DNA from: Aulostomus chinensis
Lineage: Eukaryota > Chordata > Actinopteri > Syngnathiformes > Aulostomidae
Reading direction: 5' to 3'
DNA length: 64,000 bases
NCBI GenBank assembly: GCA_037954235.1
Contig: JBBMOA010000007.1
Location: 30,617,332 to 30,681,331, forward strand
Below, piece by piece: positions 12,163 to 24,600 of the stretch. Position 1 is the first letter of the stretch. Each line of letters opens with the position of its first letter. Position numbers and translations under genes: made by a program. The notes under the pieces are model-generated. The model saw only the letters and a program-made list of their open reading frames with translations, ran no database searches and was not told where the DNA came from.

Positions 12163-15100
12163 CACCAACACCAATGATGCACCAGTTCACCTGTCAACGT
12201 TGTCACGGTTCTGTGTTTTCATGTTTACAGAACGCAGATCTGAAGAAGCAGCTTCATGAACTTCAAGCCAAGATCACAGCGCTCAGCGAGAAGCAGGTAC
12301 ACTATCAGAATGTACACACACACACACACTCTCACTCACACAGGCCTCCACAAGGCAGGACTAACAAACCGGCTCACCTGTAGAGGGTGACCGTGATGTT
12401 CGCAGTGTAGATCTATAGTGTCAAATACTCCTTTCATATTCTGAGACGCCGATGGAGGAGGGAATGCAACTGTCAACTGAATAACAGTCGTCTCCTGGAA
12501 GTCTTGAGTTGTGATGTAGTTAAGATGAGGCGTTGTTGGGCGGAGCTGTTGCAAAGACGTCGACCGAGACCCAATGGTGGTGGGACCTGGCTCAGACCTG
12601 CGATCCATCCCTTTAGCCTGACTGGAGCCTTCCAACAATGGCTTTTCATCCAGAGATGAGACAACAACCAAAAACTGACAGTGAGAATGCACATGCGCGT
12701 AGGCGTGGGTGGAGGTGTGTGGATGAGCGTCATCAGGAATGTTTGACTACCGAAGAACCTCTGAAGTCGTGTGGTTCTGCTCTGCTTCCAAATGTTCTCT
12801 CATGTTCTTATTTTAACTGCTTTCAGCTTTCTATTTTTATCTTGGCACTGCCAAGCCTGATGTGACTGTCGACTTCCTGTGAGACACTCGGTGGCTGCTG
12901 CTGGAGGAGGAGAGTCACAACACCTGGGTGTAGTTTAAGAGGACCAGGTCTCATCAGGTGTGGGAAGTTAGTGTCAGTGTGTGAGCGTCCGAGCCTCGAG
13001 CCTCCGCCCCCACACTGATGGTTCCACGTTGTGCTGCTGGCCGGCTGGTACGGTACTGCCGTGGAGTACCAGGCTTACTTTAGCAGCCGACGGTGCAGGC
13101 ACATGAAGAAGCTCACAGAGCCGAGAAGCTCGACTGCCAACGAGCCGGTCAGACCTCTACGGTGTCAGTGCTACAGCCGAGGGTCCCTGCAGATTGGACA
13201 CAGAACCAGACCTGACCCAGCTTCTTCCTGTGAGGTGTCCTCAGTCTGTCCACGCTGTCCAGACTCTTCGTCTCGTGGCGGTTGCTGAATGATCAAAAGC
13301 CTTACTTGTTTTTGTACAAAGTGACAGAGGAGTTTGTGTTGCAGAGGTGAAGCAGGTAAAACCTTTCTGGAGGATCAGCTGAAACCCGGTGCTGGGAAAC
13401 ATCAAGGAGAGCTTGGGGGCGTGTCCTCTGACACGTCTCAGCTGGCCAAATACCTGCAGGCCGCAACAGCTGCCTGCCGCCACTCTGAGGTGTAATTGTG
13501 GGTGATGATGTAAATGTGACAGATGTTTCATTCAGCCTCAGTTTAAGATACATTCTTCCTCTTCTTCTTCGACTGATCCCTGCCTCTCGGGGTTAGTTTT
13601 ATTAAACTCAGTACTCCAGGAGTCCAGCTGTTGTAGAAATGTTCTGATTCTCGCTGAAGGAGAAAATACCCTGATGATGTCATCACTCCTCTAGGTCACC
13701 AGAAGTCTTCTCATTAGTTAGATTTTATCTCCAGTCAAAGTGCTGGTGGGTTACTAACCCTGCAGCTGGACAAAGAGGACCTAGATTATTCCAGAAGACC
13801 ACCTTGATGTCCTTGGACAGTTTTGCCGTCTCTAGATTTCCACTTTAAAGTTTTAATCAGTAAGAATTGAAAAACGCTTCCACAGTCAAACCTGTCGCCG
13901 TACAGTTCAGGGGAACCCAGTAACAGAGAAGAAAAGGTAAGAACTTGGGTGAAGCTGAATCTGAGACCAGTGTCTAGGGGCGGGGCTGATGGAGGTTGTG
14001 AAGATTATTGACTGCAGGTCAAACTGTTCTCTCTGGCCTCTGCGTGTTTGTGTGCCGCTGCATTAAGTTTCTGCTGGAGTTGAGCGTTGCTTAGCAACAG
14101 GTGGCTTCAACCCTGATTCTGGGTTCATCAGTGCAGCCGTTGTTCAACGGTGCTGTTGGGTATCATGATGTGGTGGCATAAGCAGCCGCCCATCACCTTG
14201 GAGGAGGGAAGAGTGTCCCAGCTGTTATTGATGATTGAACGAAGTACCTCCTGCTGTTACGCCCCGCCTCCGTCTCAGTGTTGAGCTTGTCTTTGAGAAT
14301 CGATGCAGCAGGTCAGAGGAATGTTATCATGTACAAACATGGCAGACTGGAGTCCTGCCTTTGACCCCACCCACAACCTCAAGTCTCATGTTATCTTTCA
14401 GCTCATGTTTTTATAACGCTCAGTTAAATCAAACCAAAGGGAGTGATATACTCGTCGGCGCTGTGATGTCATCATGCCTGTTGTGGTAGTTGGTACTAAT
14501 ACCACTGGATGTCCTCAAATTCCCTCTCCTCTCTGGCTCTTCTCCTCTGTCACTCCCCCTCCTCCTTCAGAAAAAGGTGGTGGAGCAGCTGAGGAAGGAG
14601 TTGTTGGTGAAGCAGGAGCCAGAGGCCAAGCTGCAGCTGCAGGTCCAGACTCCTCCAGTAGGAGGCGACATCAAGCCCGCCAACCTGCTGCCAAACCAGC
14701 AGATACCTGGAGGACTACAGCAGGTAGGAGCCTCCCTCTGAGCATCATGGCTAGATGTAGTCACGGGATGCCATGTTGTTTCTGGGAGCTTCCTGTGCTT
14801 CCTGTCCAGCTGCCCATGTGACGGAACAGTTGTGCTGCTCACAGGCTGGACGGGCTCCGACGAGTGGGACCAGATCCCAACACAGCGTTGCAGACACGTC
14901 AGTGTTTTAACAATCGCTGAGCTCACCTGTTCATGGGATCAGACCCCGTCTTGATCACATTCTTTCCATAAATGAGGTGGTCCAGTTCAACTAGTCTGAG
15001 CTGAGGTTCTTGTTCTGGTTCTTTCCTTCCTCATTAATGAACGGCACTTTTCACATGTGGTCACCTGAGACGCTTCCCAGCAGGTGTGAACTGACGTTCT

Positions 15101-17486
15101 CCACCTGGTGCATCACTCAGGACTTCTTGTCTTTCACAGACACTGACGGTCACGCCAGTCCTCACCACCAAGACTCTACCTCTGGTGCTGAAAGCTGCCG
15201 CCACGCCCACCCTGCCTGGCTCTGTCCTGCCACAACGGCCGCCCACTGTCGCCATGGTAACTACAGCTATCACCAAACCTGACACGCAGAATACCCCCAT
15301 CAACCTACAGGTGGCCAGCAAGCTGACCAATCAGAGCTCGGAGCCTGTGCGACTGGTATCCAAGAATGCCATGATGGTAAGACGCCACGGTCCCCCATCG
15401 TGTGATTGGTAGAACTGAGCCTAATCTCAGTTTAGACGAGTGTGTGAGGTTTAAACCTGTCCCTGCTCTGACTGAAGGATGGTTGTGCCACTCTGGCGAG
15501 TGGCTGAGGTGCGAGTGGTGGCCTCATAGATGTTCTGTGGCCCGCCGCGCAGTTCAGGTCATCTCACGTAGCCTCACGTCACGCAACTCAACAGAGGTCA
15601 GGAGCTGGTCAGTGGCTGCTGACGGCCGAGGGGGAATTTACAGGCTGGAATCAAATAGTCCTGCCTGGAAAATTCCTGGTTTGGTGTTGAATTAAACATT
15701 CAGAAGCAAAGAGCACGCAACAGGTGGGCGGGACACGAGTAACATCACCTGGCGGTTCCTGTACTTCTGAAGCCTCACGTTTGGCTCTCGGAACTGGAAG
15801 TGATGATATGGTGGAGAGCAGCAGAGGACAGAGACCCACTACTGTGCCAGCACCTCCACCTGTCACTCACAGAGGCCACACCTCTAATGTAGATAAACCA
15901 GGTGATGGATGTGTAAATTCAGACGGACAGGAAGCATTTTTGGTTCCAGTCCATAAACGTGTTTGTGTATTTAGGGTCTGTGAGCCTCACGTGGTCACTC
16001 TGGCGTTTGCAGACAGACCTCAGCTGTAATCGTACCGATGTTTGTGCCGCCTCGTGTTTTGTTGAGAGAAGAACGCAACAAAGTCAAGGTGATATGATTG
16101 TTGCGTTACCTGAGGTCATTCACATTTAATGAAGAGATAACGTCACGTTTAACGGTGCCCTTCTCAACTGGGTGTATTTGTCAGCATCAGGAGGTGACGA
16201 CTTTTAATGTGTCAGTACACGGAAGCTGTACGTAGTCTCTGTACACACACGTGTGTGTACATGCAGAAGAGTGCATACACACACATATGTGTGTATATAT
16301 GTACATGTTTGTACATATACATATATAAACATGTATGTGTGTATATCTGTATATATACACATACATAAACACACACATATACATGTATAGATATATATGT
16401 ATACATGTATAGATATATATCTATACATGTATACATATAGATCTATATGTATACTTGTATAGATCTATATGTATACTTGTATAGATATATATCTATACAT
16501 GTATACATATAGATCTATATGTATACTTGTATAGATCTATATGTATACATGTATAGATATATATCTATACATGTATACATATAGATCTATATGTATACTT
16601 GTATAGATATATAGTGTATTTTTTCTGGTACAGTGCATGTGTCACTCAGCTGGTGATGTTCCCATTGTGTAAAGTTCTTGTGTCAGCGGAGGTTTGCTCC
16701 AGTGATCGATCAGTGACAGGCGATGTTGATGATCAGACCCCCACAGCAACATGGCAACATGGCAAGGGAGCTGAAACATGTCAGACAGGCCAACAGACAC
16801 ACGTCACAGCTAAAAGCAGAGACAGGTAGCGTGCGTCTTCGGTTTGACCTCTGTTGGCGTGCAGGCGTGTGGTTGTGTGTTGCTCCAGGCTGATGAACAG
16901 TGATACTGGAGGTGTCCTCTAACAGCAGCACAGACCCCGACCTGCTGTGGTTTTGTCTCAGCTGCAGGCCACCGCCACCTCCGCCCAGCCAATCAAAGTT
17001 CCTCAGTTTGTCCCTCCTCCTAGACTGACGCCTCGACCCACCTTTCAGCCACAGGTGCGTCATTGTGAGACCCTAACCCCATGAGATCAGTGTGTGTGGC
17101 CCACCTGAGGCGGCAGGCTGCAGCCAACAGAGGGCAGCAGTGCACCAAAGCAAACACTCATGCGCTTTGCTCTGTGCTGCCTCATCTCCTCTCCCTCTCT
17201 TTCTCCTCTCCCTCTCTTTCTCCTCTCCCTCTCTTTCTCCTCTCCTTCTGTTCTCCTTCTCCACTCGTCCTTCCTTCCCTCCTCTCCCTCTCCTTCTCTC
17301 CCTCTCTTTCTCCTCTCCCTCTCTTTCTCCTCTCCCTCTCTTTCTCCTCTCCTTCTGTTCTCCTTCTCCACTCGTCCTTCCTTCCCTCCTCTCCCTCTCC
17401 TTCTCTCCTCTCCTTCTCCTCTCCTTCTTTTGCTGTTTTTATTTTTCACACTGACCCATGGAAAGGTTCTTTTGAAGGTTTCCTGC

Positions 17487-17541
<55 letters not shown>

Positions 17542-18583
17542 TGCGAATGTGTGTGCATTAGGGCTGTGCCATATAATATCGTTCACAATAAAATGGGTAT
17601 AAACTTTTATGAGACAAAAAAGTACCACTCCAGGACACATCTGCGTGGTGGCGTGCAGCCCACAGCTCTTCGCCTCACAACCACACGGGTGCTGGGAGCT
17701 GCTTCATGTGACTGGAAGTGGTTATGAAACACAATCAGGTGAAAAGTCTGCTTGAAAACTGTCAGGGCCAAAGGTGGAAACATGGCCAACATGTTTTACC
17801 ACTTGAAGAAGTTTTAAGTGCAGTTTATGAAGGTGAGAGAGGAGGCGGCGGCTGGTGAGGATGCGTTGCTCAAAACTAAACCAATCAATCATCAATCATG
17901 ACTCTGCAAAGCTGGAGCTCTAGTATGATGCACTTCATTCCAAGACACAACATCCCAGGCAGAGTAGGCTGCTATCAGACATGCTTACCTGTTACGTACA
18001 AGACCTCCAGCACAAGCTAGCTGCTATGCTAATGCGGGTGGAGTGACTCAGGCGTGTGGTCAGGCCTCAGACCCTGCAGGTGGATGTCAGCGACTCTTTA
18101 TGGCTATGACAGCGACTGCTGCAGTCTCGATAAAAATATTAACAAAAATCAAAGTGTTGTGAATGATTCAAGGGAGTTTGTTTTTCTTGTGGTATCTGTG
18201 AGAAACAGGTGTTTTTGTGTGTCTGTGTGTGCTTGGAAATGGAATATAAATTTTAAGATATGCTAGTGAAATCTTGCTGTTCTGTGTACTTTTACTAAAG
18301 TTTTCAAAAGCAGGAAAACAACCTACTTTAATGTGTTTTTTATTTGTCCAGTGCCAGTACGTATAATTCTGCCATCCTCTGTTATCACTGCTGCCACCTT
18401 GTGGTAAGAGGTGCACATGACGGCAGCTCATCTGAGCAGGATGGAAACTGTCAGTTCATTCGGTTTTGTTGGCACAAATTGTCAGTAAAATATTGTTCAG
18501 GTTTTTAAAGATCATCAGGAATGTTGTTAGTGTGTACTTCCCTGAAATATTGTGATATCATATTAAGGCCATACAGCCCGTGC

Positions 18584-18639
<56 letters not shown>

Positions 18640-21600
18640 GTGTGTGTGCGCGCGCCTCTGTTTTCCTGCAGCTTCTTGGTATTTTGTGTTCCTGGCTGTT
18701 GGTGTGTTTTAACCCTCTCAATGGAAAATGTTAAGAATATGCTGACTAATGCCACTGGGAGCTTCTGCTTTCTCACTAGTACATGAAGTAGCAGTACTAG
18801 TATGCAGTGGGAGTACATATGCTCATATGCTACAAGCTGCCAGGCTTGTTGGTGCTCTTAGTGCCAATATTTGAACATTTTTAAGGTGTGGAGGTAAAAG
18901 TTAGATGGCCTGCTCCTGGGTGGCGTAAAGGTGGGTGTGGCCGTGGGGACTTGGCTCCTTTTATTTGACATTTATATACATGACAATCCACTGTTGTGTC
19001 CCACCAGCTGTACTGAAGTAACAGAAACAGAATGTAGCCTGCAGTGCCTCTGAGCTGCCAGTAGAGGTAGTATGAGCACTGGCCACAAGGACCACAAGAA
19101 TGGCTCGGTCAGAGCACGGCGCACGTTCTCGTATCAGTACTACTAGGATCAGTAGTATAATATGGGTAGTATCAATATCAGTACAGTTCATACCTTAAGC
19201 ATCAACAGAAATCATAGTGGTTGTAACCCTTTCAGCACTATCAGTACTGGTAGTAGTATCAGTAGTATCAGTATCAGAAGAACCAATATTGATAGTATCA
19301 GTATCACGGAGGCACAGCTCTGCAGTGGTGTTACCCATCAGCGTCTGGTCTCTTTAAAGTTGTTTTCTGATTGGCTGCCTCTCGTCAGCAGGTCAGGCCA
19401 AAGCCAGCCACGCCCACCAACATCCCCATCGCTCCAGCCCCTCCCCCACCAATGATGGCAGCTCCACAGCTGCTCCAGAGGCCCGTCATGTTGGCGACCA
19501 AGCTGTCGTCCTCGCTGCCGTCAGCAGCACCCATTCACCAGGTCCGCATCGTTAATGGACAGCCCTGCGGCAAGACAGGCTCCACCCCTCTGACGGGCAT
19601 CGTCATCACCACACCAGTCTCTACTGCCGCTCCGCGCCTCGCCAGCCCTGCCCAGGCCCCCGCCCCCATCCCCGTACCCACCCAGACACAAGCCCAGCCG
19701 ATCCAGATCAGCAGCCTGACCTCTGACCCCAAGGTAGGACGAGGAGTGGTTCTACTGCAGAAGAACTTAATCCTGCGTGTTGTTCTGATGAATGTTGTTC
19801 CTCCGTCCTCAGACTGTTAAAGCTGGAGGTGAAGTCGAGCAGAAGGTGGTGGTCAGCCTCCCTTCCTCTTCCACTCCTCCGCTGTCTCCACCCCCCAGAC
19901 CCAAGAAGGAGGAGAACCCAGAGGTGGGTTGTGTAGTTGCACGTTTGATCAGATTAAGTCTGTTGTCTGCTCCAGATGGAAATGGACCAGGACTTTTGGG
20001 TCAATCATCAATTCATCTCCCAGTTTTCCTTTTCTAAACGTTGAAATACCTCATTGGAGGTCGCTGACTGGTTTTCTCTGCTGGAGAACCTTTCTAGCGT
20101 AGATTCGTGATGCAACATCTTGGTTCTCCAAGCTACTGCTCATATCTGATCTTTGACTGACTGGTCAAACATTTCTTGGTGTCTTCCAGAAACTGGCCTT
20201 CATGGTGTCGTTGGGCCTCGTAACTCACGACCACCTGGAAGGTTTGAATTCCTCTCGCCTCATTCTATCGGTTCATTTGTCAGGCCGGTTCTGCGCCTTG
20301 TCCTGACGGTGTTGTCGCTGTATTATAGCTTCCTGTCTTACAACTTTATTTTCAGAAATTCAGAGCAAAAGGCAGGAGAGGAAGAGGAGAACGACGGCCA
20401 ACCCAGTGTACAGCGGCGCTGTGTTTGAACCGGAGGTGAGTCCCATTGCTGCTGCGGTTAGATGTTCTGCAGCGGCTGGACTTCAGCGTCGACCCGTTTG
20501 TTTGTGGACTTGTTGGTGGTGTTTTTCTACATTTCCTCACCACAACACAGCGGGGAGATTCAAAAGAACGGCAGCTAGCTGTGCTGCAACAGTCAGTCAG
20601 TCAGCAACTCTTTGATGACTCGGGGTTTCATGAGAGTGTTTGCCCGACGTTGGAACCACAAAAAGCTCCTCAGAACAGGGTCCCTAGAGCAAAAACGGTT
20701 CCACTTCTTGCAGTGTGGACAGTCATGGAGGGGTGACCATCTCCTCCAGTTGTTGGGACTATGAAAAGCCTTCTCAGGTGTGAAAGTGCCCCATGTGGGG
20801 TCCTAAAGGGGGCCTGAGAGCACAGAGGTTGAGTGTTCAGTGGTTTGAGAGATTTTGAGGTCATGTTGATGTTAAAGTGTTTCTGTTGGTGTTTCAGAGG
20901 AAGAAGAGCGCCGTGAGTTACCTGAACAGCCCTCTGCACCAGGGGACCCGGAAGAGAGGTCGGTATGACATACTGGTCCAACTGACTTGAGACAGACTGG
21001 AGACACGTAGCAGTTCGAGTGAAAGCCTGGGAAGCAGCAGGGTTCTAGCTAGAGCAGAGACTGGGTCCACGGGAGTCAGGTAGACTAGAGACTAACCTGC
21101 TCAGTTCTACTAACGTGTCTGCCCTCTTCTTTCCTTTCGCTGCCGTCAGCTTCAATAAATCAAGTTCACACTGAATCAGACATGTCAGAGGACACGCGAC
21201 ACGACTCCAGAAAACTCATTCAACTCCTATTCATCAGGGTGGGGGGGTGTGTGTGGGGGTGTGTGTGTGTGTGGTAACCCTTCAAGCCCCAGTTACCCAT
21301 CACATTTCCTGGCTCTGTGTGTTTGCTCAGGTCAGTCTAAAGTCCTGCGTCTCCATGGAAACGAGACAGTCTTGACTAGAAGTTGTGTCTCTTAGTGTCA
21401 ATAAAATTCTGCCTCTCGCTCCTGCGAACGTTGTAGTTTAAATGAGACACACAAGTATGAGATGAGATTCTGTGATTTGAAGCGAGCGTCGCATGCTGGA
21501 ACGTCTGTGAGTTGAAAACCTGACGGTATTTTGTGTTTCACAGCTTCTGGCTTCATGTTGGGTTCTTATTGTAAAGAAAGTGTCTTTCTCTCCGGCTGCG

Positions 21601-24600
21601 AGCCCCTGGGGTTTGGAGGGTGACCTTCAGCTCCCCAGAAACACTCCAAACACTCTGCCCCAAGCTTGACATCAGAAATGTGTCTCTAACTAAAGTCTCA
21701 ACTTTGATCTCAAGTTTTCGCTCCCTCAGAACAAGTGGAAACATTCCTTCTTCATTCATCCTAAATGAGGATGTAGCATCATGAAGGAGGAATCTGAATT
21801 ATCTGGAATGAGACCAAGAAAAGTGGCAGCATCCTGTGCACTGTCCCTGCAGATCCCTCACGACACACTCGTCATCGTCTCATTTTGTAACGTGAATGTT
21901 AATGCTGGATGTGATTTGGCAGAAAAAACATCTTTGTCAAGTTGTGCGGGTCTCTTGCGAAGTCTTACAGTGTCAGAGTTCATCACATCAGGAGCCTCAT
22001 TGTGTTCAGGCTGAACGCAAAGTGGGTTTTTTGTTGAATAGATGCAATATTTTTGTCAAGCAATGAAAAGTATTCGAGGCATGAAACTCCTGTGACACTA
22101 CATCCAACTTTCTGTAGCCGATCTGATCAGAACTCCATTCAGAAAACCAGCATTTCAAGAAGGTGCTGGCTCGTTGTCATGGCAGCAGACCCGGCCAATC
22201 ATGAATTCGTACTTTCTCCAAATTGTCATCATGATGTTGTTGTTACTGTATAATTTGGATCCGTTTATTAAAATGTAATCATCCAGAAGCTTTCCCAACC
22301 TCTCTGGGACTTTCCCAGGTGTGAGGCCGCAGTATTTCAATTGCTGACTAAAAGGTTCCATCTGTCTAATTGGAGGTCAACTTGCTTGATCACTAATTAA
22401 CACAAGTTGAATTTTGGCTTCCTGTCTGGCCTGAACACAGCATCAATGAGCGTAAACAGCAGGTGCCCACACACTGGTGGCGCCCTCTGTCACGGTGCTG
22501 GTCAGCTGCAGTATGTTGTAGTGGTGCTGGGCTTCAGCTGGCAGGGCATCCGTCTCCTGCACTAACACTGCTGTCTGTGCTTCTGACTCCTCTTCCTCCC
22601 CACCGCTCCCCGTCTCATGCTAGCCAACGAAGACTCCCTTTCCAAGGTATGTCATACAGACTGTTTTTGTTTTTTCCCCCCTCTCCATCTTTCTTTTTTC
22701 TTTGTTTTCCGTCTTTGTTGTCTGTCTCATTTCACCCAGGTCGCCCACCCAAATACAGCAGTGTCCCGGAGCTGGGCAGCCTCACCCCGACCTCCCCCTC
22801 CAGCCCCGTCCACCCCCTCCCCCTGCCCAGCCCCAGCTCTGGGGATGTAAGTAACGATGGGGGAGACGGACAGTTCACAGGGTTGGAACCCCGTCACACA
22901 GTTTTCCTATTGGCTCAGTAGCTCTGTCAATCATTCACAAACATGTTCATGAGTTTGTTGTCTCCATTTTGATGATCACCAGCCATCAGTTGAGTTTGAC
23001 TTGATTCAGCCTTACAAAGTGAACAGTGTCCTGTAGCCCATGAATAACTCCGATCACATGCTAACTCCCCAATGTCTGTTCTGTGGGCTCCGTAAATTAA
23101 CTCACCATGTCCATTAGACGTCAAACGAAGGCCAACCGTAACTAAACCTGAGCGAACGGCGGGGCCTCCCCCCGCCTTGCCTCTCCAGATGGTTGGTGGG
23201 GAAACTGATTGGTCCAATTCTTCCTCACAGGGAGACATCCATGAGGATTTCTGCACTGTGTGCAGACGCAGTGGCCAGTTGCTCATGTGCGACACATGTT
23301 CTCGTGTTTATCACCTGGACTGCCTGGATCCACCCCTGAAAACCATTCCTAAAGGCATGTGGATCTGTCCAAAATGTCAAGATCAGGTAACCGCAGCAGC
23401 CGAGACTGACGCTGAGTACAGCAGTCACGCGACTGCAGAAACTGCTTCTGCCACACTGTCCTGAACTTCAGGGCTGTTCAATCCTTTGTAAGCATACACA
23501 CGATGCAGTATTGTTTCTTTGTGCCTCTGTTCATTCGTTGTGTCAGTGAAGATTGGCATCTCACATCCATCCACTCCATTGCTTGTCCCTACCGGCCCCA
23601 CCACAGGGTGGCGCCTCAGTTGTCCCCCTCTAATCACTTCACATCTACGCCTCGATGACAACTCTGAGTTTCTGTCTCCAGATCCTGAAAAAAGAAGAAG
23701 CCATTCCCTGGCCTGGCACGCTGGCTATTGTTCATTCCTACATTGCGTACAAAGAAGGTGACACTTCTTCACTCCAATGTCTTGGGGACATCGGCAAGAT
23801 GGTTACGTTTGTATTTAACTGCTTGCTTTTCTTGTTCCGTCCCAGCTAAAGAGGAGGAGAAGCAGAAGCTGATAAAATGGAGCTCAGAACTGAAGCTGGA
23901 ACGAGAGCAGCTGGAACAGAGGGTCAAACAGCTGAGTAACTCCATAACGGTAAGAGAGCTCGAGTCCAGAGCAGTGCGATGATGCCGTTAGCCAGACGCT
24001 CCATAAACACACCGAGGGGAACTTATTCAAGCAGTATGAACAATTCCTTCAAAATTTAAAAGGAAAAACCTCCAACATTGTTTGTCATCGTTTTCTGAAG
24101 TAGATCTGGTGTCTTGTTCCAAGTCTAAGTCTGTTGTCCTCCGTCAGAAATGCATGGAGACCAAAAACACCATCCTGGCTCGTCAGAAAGAAATGCAGCT
24201 TTCTCTGGACAAGGTCAAGCACCTGATTCGCCTCATTCAAGCCTTCAATTTCAACCAAGCTCTGACAGAGACAGAGGGTAAATTTGTCAGAGTCCAGGAC
24301 CGTGCCGAAGGCGGGGTCAGCTCTGATGCAGCACCCAAAACCAACTCGTTGGAGAACGTGGTGGCTGGGAGCTCCTCGGCCAGCCACAACACGGATGGAA
24401 CTGACAAACCAGAGGAGCACGGAGCTGCAACCATCGACCGCACTGCAGCAGCCACCGGTGACACTGACGGCCCGGCCGTCCTCCAACGCAGCGGTGGCGT
24501 CCTAGCAGCAGATAACAGTCCTGCTGCAGGGGGAGGGGGAACCACAGAGACCGGACTCCAGGCAGAGGTCGTGGGCAAGGCTGAGACTGAGGCAGCACCG

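Noticed and set aside
16187..16436. Tyr-rich ORFs in the AT-rich array
   Set aside because: Three overlapping frames from palindromic CATGTATA repeats.
22617..22850. Single ORF MLANEDSLSK reading through to the AT-hook exon
   Set aside because: It crosses an intron with clear GTATGT and CCCAG borders and puts the AT-hook exon out of frame.
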